Source: Lysobacteraceae bacterium
GTDB lineage: Bacteria > Pseudomonadota > Gammaproteobacteria > Xanthomonadales > Xanthomonadaceae
Reading direction: 5' to 3'
Assembly: GCA_004173415.1 (NCBI GenBank)
Contig: SEHC01000204.1
Location: 1-7,224 of the forward strand
DNA length: 7,224 nucleotides
The notes below the pieces were generated by a model. That model was not told the DNA's origin. It saw nothing but the letters and a program-made list of their open reading frames with translations, and searched no databases. Both the position numbers and the translations under genes were made by a program. Below are positions 1-4,563 of the stretch, piece by piece. Each line of letters opens with the position of its first letter. Position 1 is the first letter of the stretch.

Positions 1-24
1 AAACTGAATGAGCTCGCTTGCCCG

Positions 25-41
25 CCTCCTGAATGCGGAGG
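25..41 (+). promoter_or_regulatory. Possible hairpin masking the dxs ribosome-binding site
   Basis: CCTCC (25-29) is complementary to GGAGG (37-41), with a 7-base loop between them. GGAGG is the only good ribosome-binding site for dxs. In the mRNA the two arms could pair and hide it, which would lower or condition translation. The stem is only 5 bp, so the effect may be modest, and a purine-rich ribosome site in a GC-rich genome will often find such a partner by chance. The pairing is seen directly; any regulatory role is inference. Confidence 0.3.
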
Positions 42-53
42 AAAATAGCGCGG

Positions 54-1964
54 ATGATCGACCCCACCCGCTACCCGCGCCTGTCCCGCATCAACCTCCC
101 CGCCGACCTGCGCCAGTTCGAAGAATCCGAACTGATCGCCATCGCCGATGAGCTGCGGGCCTACCTGATCGAATCGGTGGGCAGGAGCGGCGGCCATTTC
201 GGCGCCGGGCTGGGCGTGATCGAGCTGACCGTGGCCCTGCATTACCTTTACGAGACGCCCGAAGACCGGCTGGTCTGGGACGTCGGCCACCAGACCTACC
301 CGCACAAGATCCTGACCGGGCGCCGCGACCAGATCCACACGGTCAAGCAGGCCGAGGGCGTGGCCCCGTTCCCCAAGCGCGAGGAAAGCCCGTACGACAC
401 CTTCGGCGTCGGCCACTCCTCGACCTCGATCTCGGCCGCGCTGGGCATGGCCATCGCCAGCGCGCAGGCCGGCAGCGACCGCAAGGTCGTGGCGGTGATC
501 GGCGATGGCGCGATGACCGCGGGCATGGCCTTCGAGGCGCTGAACCACGCCGGTGGCATGGAAGATCCCGAGCCCAACCTGCTGGTGGTGCTCAACGACA
601 ACCAGATGTCGATTTCCGAGAACGTCGGCGGCCTGACCAAGATGCTGGGCCGGATCAGCAGCAGCCGCACCCTCAATGCGCTGCGCGAAAGCGGCAAGAA
701 GCTGCTCGGCGACAAGCACAAGCCGCCGGCGCGTTTCGTGCGCCGCTGGGAAGAACACTGGAAGGGCATGTTCGTGCCCTCCACCCTGTTCGAGCAGATG
801 GGCTTCCATTACACCGGCCCGATCGACGGCCACAACGTGCCCGCACTGGTCGGCGCTCTGAAGACCCTGAAGACCCTCAAGGGCCCGCAGTTGCTGCACA
901 TCATCACCACCAAGGGCAAGGGCTACGAGCTGGCCGAAGGCGACCAGATCGGCTACCACGCGGTCGGGCCGTTCGATCCGGAGAAAGGCCTGGTCAGCAA
1001 GGCCGGGGCGAAGAAGCCGACCTACACCGACGTGTTCGGCGACTGGCTGTGCGACATGGCCGCGTCCGAACCCAGGCTGATGGGGATCACCCCGGCGATG
1101 CGCGAGGGCTCGGGCCTGGTCCGCTTCAGCAAGGAATACCCGCAGCGTTATTTCGACGTGGCCATCGCCGAGCAGCACGCGGTGACCCTGGCCGCGGGCA
1201 TGGCCTGCGAGGGCGCCAAGCCGGTGGTCGCGATCTATTCGACCTTCCTGCAGCGCGGTTACGACCAGCTGGTCCACGACGTGGCGATCCAGAAGCTGGA
1301 CGTGCTGTTCGCCATCGACCGCGGCGGCGTGGTCGGCCCGGACGGCGCCACCCATGCCGGCAACCTGGACCTGAGCTACCTGCGCTGTGTGCCGCACATG
1401 GTGGTGATGGCCCCGGCCGACGAGGACGAATGCCGCAGGATGCTCAGCACCGGCTTCGTTTTCGAAGGTCCGGCCGCGGTGCGCTATCCGCGCGGCACCG
1501 GCCCCGGCGTGGCCATCGACCCGTCGCTGACCACCCTGCCCATCGGCAAGGCCGAAGTGCGCGCGCGCGGGACCCGCGTGGCCCTGCTCGCTTTCGGCGC
1601 CACCGTGCCGGCAGCCGAAGAGGTCGGCCGCGAGTTCGGCCTGACCGTGGTCAACATGCGCTTCGTCAAGCCGCTGGACCATGCCCTGCTGCTGGAACTG
1701 GCGCGCACCCACCAGGGCTTCGCCACGGTCGAGGACAACGTGGTCATGGGCGGCGCCGGTTCGGGCGTGGCCGAACTGCTGCAGGCCGAGCAGGTGCACC
1801 TGCCGATCCTGCACCTGGGCTTGCCGGACGAATTCCAGCACCACGCCAGCCGCGAACAGTTGCTGGCCGAAGCCGGCATCGACGCGGCCGGCATCCGCGC
1901 CGCCGTGCTCGCCCGCTGGCCGCAACTGGCGGCCGCCGAAGCGGCGGTCAAAGTGGCCGGCTGA
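54..1964 (+). CDS. dxs: 1-deoxy-D-xylulose-5-phosphate synthase (DXS)
   Basis: Cytoplasmic thiamine-diphosphate enzyme that condenses pyruvate with D-glyceraldehyde 3-phosphate to give 1-deoxy-D-xylulose 5-phosphate. This is the first step of the MEP isoprenoid pathway, and the product also feeds thiamine and pyridoxal phosphate synthesis. The protein has 636 residues, the usual length. Visible landmarks are SGGHFGAGLG with His48, the ThDP/Mg signature running from GDG (150-152) to NDN (181-183), the central pyrimidine-binding domain with the catalytic Glu373 in AIAEQHAVT, and a C-terminal transketolase domain from about residue 500. I chose the ATG at 54 because MIDPTRYPRLSRI matches the N-terminus I know for Xanthomonadaceae DXS. 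GGAGGA at 37-42 is its likely ribosome site, with a rather long 11-nt spacer. An in-frame ATG at 33 would add 7 residues but overlaps that ribosome site. It is the only + strand gene seen and converges on the TraB/GumN-like gene. Identity is certain; the start is fairly sure. Confidence 0.98.
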   Translation: MIDPTRYPRLSRINLPADLRQFEESELIAIADELRAYLIESVGRSGGHFGAGLGVIELTVALHYLYETPEDRLVWDVGHQTYPHKILTGRRDQIHTVKQAEGVAPFPKREESPYDTFGVGHSSTSISAALGMAIASAQAGSDRKVVAVIGDGAMTAGMAFEALNHAGGMEDPEPNLLVVLNDNQMSISENVGGLTKMLGRISSSRTLNALRESGKKLLGDKHKPPARFVRRWEEHWKGMFVPSTLFEQMGFHYTGPIDGHNVPALVGALKTLKTLKGPQLLHIITTKGKGYELAEGDQIGYHAVGPFDPEKGLVSKAGAKKPTYTDVFGDWLCDMAASEPRLMGITPAMREGSGLVRFSKEYPQRYFDVAIAEQHAVTLAAGMACEGAKPVVAIYSTFLQRGYDQLVHDVAIQKLDVLFAIDRGGVVGPDGATHAGNLDLSYLRCVPHMVVMAPADEDECRRMLSTGFVFEGPAAVRYPRGTGPGVAIDPSLTTLPIGKAEVRARGTRVALLAFGATVPAAEEVGREFGLTVVNMRFVKPLDHALLLELARTHQGFATVEDNVVMGGAGSGVAELLQAEQVHLPILHLGLPDEFQHHASREQLLAEAGIDAAGIRAAVLARWPQLAAAEAAVKVAG

Positions 1965-2032
1965 GCCCTTCCGGCCGGGACCCCTTCAGCTCCCACGCAT
2001 TTCAGGACGGGCTCGGGCGCTGCGCCCCGGCG

Positions 2033-3088
2033 CTACTCGGGAGCCTCGACCACATAGCCGCGGGCCTGCAGGTAGGACAGGTAGCCGTCGGGTTTCTGCA
2101 GCTCGGCGATGGGCAGGGTGGCAAAGGTCACCGGATGGGCCTGCAGGGCTTTTTCCGTGGCCTGCAGCCAGTGGTTCCTGATCCGCGCTTCGATGTCGCC
2201 CATGCCGCGCTTCCTTGCGAACTCGCTGCCCATCATCGCCGACATGCATGCGCCGGCCTGTTTTTCCGAAGGCAGCGCGCGCAATGCCTCCAGGTCGCCG
2301 ACCGACCAGGCGTTGGCGCGGTCGACCATGACCGGCAGGTCGTTTTCGACCCGGTCCAGCGCGAGCCGGAAGCATTCCAGGTCGTCCACGCCTTCGCGGG
2401 CGAAGTCCTTGATCGCGGCCTTGGGGTCTTCGATGGTGATCTTCAGCACCGTCGAGGTCACTTCCATCCTGCGGCGCTTCAGCACCGCCTCGATCACCGG
2501 CGTCACCACCGGTTTCTGGCCCAGGCCGGCCTTGCGGTTGGCCCGGGTGTACAGCTCGTTGGCCACCAGCAGCGGCCGCTTCTTCTCCACGCCGCGGTCA
2601 TTGCCGAAATACCTGGGCTTGAGCGCAAGCCAGCGCGCGTGGAGGTCGGCCGGCAATACTTCGTCGAGCGTCTTGCCTTCCGGATTCTTCGCCGCCTTCA
2701 TTGCCGAGGGCAGCAGCATCAGCCCCTTGAAGATGCCGATGTCGGCATCCACGACCACGCCCGGCGGCCCCAGCACCTGCCCGGCCTGCTCGAGGATCGC
2801 CGTGACCTCGTCAGCCTTCCAGCGGATGCCACTGGGCAGCGGCGACAGCGTGCCGAGGATCCACAGCGCGTGCCCATCGGCACGGGAAACCTTCCACAGG
2901 CCCGGGCCGGGCTGTACGCCGGTCACCACCACCGGAGGCTCGTCGCGCACCTGCAGCGGATCGTCGGCCGGTGCCGGTGCCGGCGCTGCCGGCGCCGGCA
3001 GCGAGGCGGGAGGTACCGCCGGGGCTTGGGCGCGGACCGGCGAAGCCAGGCCCAGCGCAACCACGCAGGCAATGACGAACGGGCGCAT
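2033..3088 (-). CDS. Secreted TraB/GumN-family protein, degenerate motifs
   Basis: Predicted 351-residue exported protein of the TraB/GumN family; its cellular role is unknown. Residues 1-20 form a Sec signal peptide (positive N-terminus, hydrophobic core, likely cleavage after PVRA or after the next Ala). An Ala/Pro-rich linker (about 21-43) then leads into the folded domain. Family traits are the first strand LWILGT (75-80), helical segments in the middle, and a C-terminal DGYLSYLQARGYVV (334-347) where relatives carry the GLL..L...GY.V ending. Two motifs usually carrying conserved histidines are changed: GT-x-H reads GTLS (79-82), and the GAGH-L motif reads LPIAEL (325-330). Two cysteines, 239 and 281, could form a periplasmic disulfide. 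The ATG at 3088 follows AAGGA with a 6-nt spacer and gives a clean signal peptide; much longer upstream reading in this frame crosses the neighbouring gene and is not coding. I recall similar degenerate copies in other Xanthomonadaceae, so it is unlikely to be a fresh pseudogene. Confidence 0.82.
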   Translation of the reverse strand: MRPFVIACVVALGLASPVRAQAPAVPPASLPAPAAPAPAPADDPLQVRDEPPVVVTGVQPGPGLWKVSRADGHALWILGTLSPLPSGIRWKADEVTAILEQAGQVLGPPGVVVDADIGIFKGLMLLPSAMKAAKNPEGKTLDEVLPADLHARWLALKPRYFGNDRGVEKKRPLLVANELYTRANRKAGLGQKPVVTPVIEAVLKRRRMEVTSTVLKITIEDPKAAIKDFAREGVDDLECFRLALDRVENDLPVMVDRANAWSVGDLEALRALPSEKQAGACMSAMMGSEFARKRGMGDIEARIRNHWLQATEKALQAHPVTFATLPIAELQKPDGYLSYLQARGYVVEAPE

Positions 3089-3180
3089 GCAGGATCCTTC
3101 GGTGACGGCCAGCGGGTCGTGCAGGTTAACCGCAGGCCCGGCGCGCCAGCCTGGACGCCAAAGCAGCGGCAGGAACCGGT

Positions 3181-3672
3181 TCAGCCGGCAGCGCCGGCCA
3201 GACCCTGCCCGAGGCCGCCGGCGGCGCGCAGTTCGCGGCCCGTGGCGCTGTCTTCGTCCAGCAGCTCCAACCCGCTCCAGACGAACCCTGGCGAGACCGA
3301 GCAGTTGACCAGGCTGAAGTCGCCATGGGTGCGCGCGCTCTGCCAGATCCCGGCAGGCACCACCTGCAGCAGTTGGCCGCCGCGGGCGGAGGTGTCCAGT
3401 TGCGCGCGGCTGAGGATGCGCGCATCGGCGTCGTACATCAGCAGCTCCACCGCGCTGCCTTCCTGCCAGTCCCAGACTTCGGTCGCGTCGACCCGGTGCC
3501 AGCGGCTGCCGACGCCGGGAGTCAGCAGGAAGAGGATCGAGGTCAGCAACGGCCTCAGCATCCCGTTGACCTCCACCTGCTTGCTGGCCTCGTACACGCG
3601 CCGGTAGTGCCCGCCCTCGGGATGCGGTTCCAGTTCCAGCGTGCGGATCAGTTCGAGTGCGCGCGGATGCAT
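3181..3672 (-). CDS. Cupin_5 (DUF985) family protein
   Basis: Small cytoplasmic beta-barrel protein of 163 residues from the cupin_5/DUF985 family; substrate and reaction are not established. Family signatures appear in order: HPEGGHYRRVYE (17-28), SRWHRVDATEVWDW (57-69), VPAGIWQSA (105-113) and NCSVSPGFVW (123-132). The segment after EVW reads DWQEG where many relatives have His-rich residues, so a metal site, if present, may be altered. The last 18 residues are low-complexity Gly/Ala-rich. The ATG at 3672 gives the expected family N-terminus. No Shine-Dalgarno sequence precedes it, but TAAGAT, a possible -10 box, lies only 6 bases upstream on the coding strand (3679-3684), so the mRNA might be leaderless. 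The gene lies just after the tRNA-Pro terminator and 92 bp before the TraB/GumN-like gene on the same strand; the two could be co-transcribed. Confidence 0.9.
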   Translation of the reverse strand: MHPRALELIRTLELEPHPEGGHYRRVYEASKQVEVNGMLRPLLTSILFLLTPGVGSRWHRVDATEVWDWQEGSAVELLMYDADARILSRAQLDTSARGGQLLQVVPAGIWQSARTHGDFSLVNCSVSPGFVWSGLELLDEDSATGRELRAAGGLGQGLAGAAG

Positions 3673-3708
3673 GGCCCAATCTTAGTCCAGTGCGACGCGA
3701 TGGCGGGC

Positions 3709-3736
3709 AAAAAAAAACCCGCATCGGGATGCGGGT
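3709..3736 (-). terminator. Rho-independent terminator after tRNA-Pro
   Basis: On the - strand this reads as a perfect 8-bp stem (ACCCGCAT pairing with ATGCGGGT, 3729-3736 with 3717-3724) closed by a 4-base loop and followed immediately by a run of T (3709-3717 on the + strand is nine A; the first pairs in the stem). It lies about 20 bases beyond the CCA end of the tRNA gene and probably ends both the tRNA transcript and any read-through from the pheST-ihfA-merR operon. It also insulates the cupin gene downstream. Confidence 0.93.
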
Positions 3737-3755
3737 CATTGATCTTCTTCGCGAT

Positions 3756-3832
3756 TGGTCGGGACGGCCGGATTTGAACCGACGACCCTCTGCCCCCCAG
3801 GCAGATGCGCTACCAGGCTGCGCTACGCCCCG
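3756..3832 (-). tRNA. tRNA-Pro, anticodon GGG
   Basis: A 77-nt cloverleaf with encoded CCA. The acceptor arm CGGGGCG pairs with CGTCCCG with one G-U pair, and the discriminator base is A. The anticodon stem TCTGC/GCAGA encloses the loop CTGGGGG, placing anticodon GGG at 3796-3798; it reads CCC and CCU proline codons. The T arm carries the usual GGTTCGAATCC. It follows the MerR-family gene by 79 bp on the same strand and ends just before a strong terminator. A candidate promoter of its own lies in the gap, so it may be both independently transcribed and released from operon transcripts by processing. Confidence 0.97.
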
Positions 3833-3845
3833 AACTTGTGCGAAT

Positions 3846-3866
3846 GCCCCGCCATGGCGGCGGGGC
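3846..3866 (-). other. GC-rich hairpin in the leader of tRNA-Pro
   Basis: GCCCCGCC (3846-3853) and GGCGGGGC (3859-3866) are perfect complements around a 5-base loop. On the - strand the hairpin lies 13 bases ahead of the mature tRNA 5' end and after merR. No T-tract follows, so it does not look like an intrinsic terminator. It could block 3' exonucleases at the end of the operon mRNA after RNase P cuts, or simply sit in the tRNA leader. The structure is seen; the role is inference. Confidence 0.5.
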
Positions 3867-3870
3867 GGAG

Positions 3871-3876
3871 ATTATA
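3871..3876 (-). promoter_or_regulatory. Candidate -10 box of a tRNA-Pro promoter
   Basis: The - strand reads a perfect TATAAT here, followed by the GC-rich run CTCCGCCCCG that would form the discriminator. A GC-rich discriminator is typical of stable-RNA promoters under stringent control. Transcription would start near 3863-3865, about 32 bases before the mature tRNA. There is no good -35 hexamer at 16-18 bases spacing, so this is a candidate only. Confidence 0.45.
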
Positions 3877-3911
3877 GCCGGATTTGGACCCGGATCGCGC
3901 CGGCGGCCGGG

Positions 3912-4268
3912 CTAGCGACGCAGCAACTGCAGGATTTCTTCCAGCTCCATGCGCACCTGCTTGACGATCTGGTTGCTGAGCGCCGATTCCTGCCTGGCGC
4001 CCTCGCCTTCCAGGCGCAGGCGTGCGCCGCCGATGGTGTAGCCCTGTTCGTACAACAGGCCGCGGATCTGGCGGACCATCAGCACGTCGTGGCGCTGGTA
4101 GTAGCGGCGGTTGCCGCGGCGCTTGACCGGTTCCAGGCTCGGGAACTCGGTCTCCCAGTAGCGCAGCACGTGCGGCTTGACGTCGCACAGCTCGCTGACC
4201 TCGCCGATGGTGAAATAGCGCTTGGCCGGGATCGGCGGCAGTTCGCGGTTGCTGCCCGGATCAAGCAT
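3912..4268 (-). CDS. MerR-family transcriptional regulator
   Basis: A 118-residue DNA-binding protein of the MerR family. The winged helix-turn-helix occupies the N-terminal half: YFTIGEVSELCDVKPHVLRYWE (18-39, given here as positions with key residues Ile21-Gly22-Glu23-Val24 and Leu35-Arg36-Tyr37-Trp38) and the wing RGNRRYY (51-57). A second helical pair covers about 60-85, and a short helical tail (97-118), likely a dimer coiled coil, ends the protein. There is no effector domain or Cys/His cluster for metal sensing, so the ligand, if any, is unknown. The ATG at 4268 overlaps the ihfA stop by 8 nt and is preceded by GGAG with a 6-nt spacer inside ihfA, which suggests translational coupling. 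A small MerR-like gene directly after ihfA is a familiar arrangement in gammaproteobacteria such as Xanthomonadaceae; its targets are not known to me. Confidence 0.93.
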   Translation of the reverse strand: MLDPGSNRELPPIPAKRYFTIGEVSELCDVKPHVLRYWETEFPSLEPVKRRGNRRYYQRHDVLMVRQIRGLLYEQGYTIGGARLRLEGEGARQESALSNQIVKQVRMELEEILQLLRR

Positions 4269-4563
4269 GGGCGGCTCCGGCGTAGGCTTCCACGCGTTCC
4301 TTCAGCTTCTGCCCGGGGCGGAAGGTGACCACGGTGCGGGCGGAGATCGGGATCTCCTCGCCGGTCTTCGGATTGCGGCCCGGGCGCTGGTTCTTGCGAC
4401 GCAGGTCGAAGTTGCCGAAGCCCGACAGCTTGACCTGGCGACCCTGCTCCAGCGCTTCGCGCAGCACGTCGAAATACGCGTCGACGAATTCCTTGGCCTC
4501 GCGCTTGTTCAGCCCGACTTCGTCGAACAGGCGTTCGGACATCTCCGCTTTGGTCAATGCCAT
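4261..4563 (-). CDS. ihfA: Integration host factor subunit alpha (in frame with pheT)
   Basis: The complete 100-residue alpha subunit of IHF, which with IhfB bends DNA sharply at specific sites in recombination, replication and transcription. It starts MALTKAEMSERLF, as IhfA does in E. coli and its relatives, and carries the HU/IHF signature in the beta-arm region: GFGNFDLRRKNQRPGRNPKTG (positions 48-68 of the subunit; key residues Gly48-Phe49-Gly50 and Arg63-Asn64-Pro65, the last being the proline that intercalates in DNA). The C-terminus FRPGQKLKERVEAY is typical. Unusually, there is no upstream stop: the pheT frame runs straight into this ATG, so IhfA may be made free by internal initiation, as a PheT fusion, or both. 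The upstream bases give only a poor ribosome site (AAGA about 8 bases before ATG). Its last codons overlap merR by 8 nt. Confidence 0.93.
   Translation of the reverse strand: MALTKAEMSERLFDEVGLNKREAKEFVDAYFDVLREALEQGRQVKLSGFGNFDLRRKNQRPGRNPKTGEEIPISARTVVTFRPGQKLKERVEAYAGAAHA

Noticed and set aside
1965..2032. Terminator between the convergent dxs and TraB/GumN-like genes
   Set aside because: A small GGGCGC/GCGCCC inverted repeat (2015-2027) and a CCGGCCGG palindrome (1971-1978) are present, but neither has a usable loop with a following T-tract on either strand.
3065..3076. Lipobox-like VIAC at residues 5-8 of the TraB/GumN-like protein
   Set aside because: The cysteine comes before the hydrophobic core instead of after it, so signal peptidase II processing is implausible. 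The PVRA site at residue 20 fits ordinary signal peptidase I cleavage.
3123..3130. GGTTAACC palindrome upstream of the TraB/GumN-like gene as an operator
   Set aside because: The symmetry stops after 8 bases, only one copy is present, and no promoter elements are placed sensibly around it.
1049..3607. Very long + strand open frame (about 850 codons) running through dxs, the convergent TraB/GumN-like gene and most of the cupin gene
   Set aside because: It overlaps three well-supported genes in other frames or strands. Its translation is Arg/Ala/Gly-rich without any family motif, as expected from the high GC content, which makes stop codons rare.
3089..3739. Upstream extension of the TraB/GumN-like frame to give 568 residues
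   Set aside because: The extra 217 codons cross the cupin gene and the terminator and encode an Arg-rich low-complexity sequence. The internal ATG at 3088 has a good ribosome site and a clear signal peptide.
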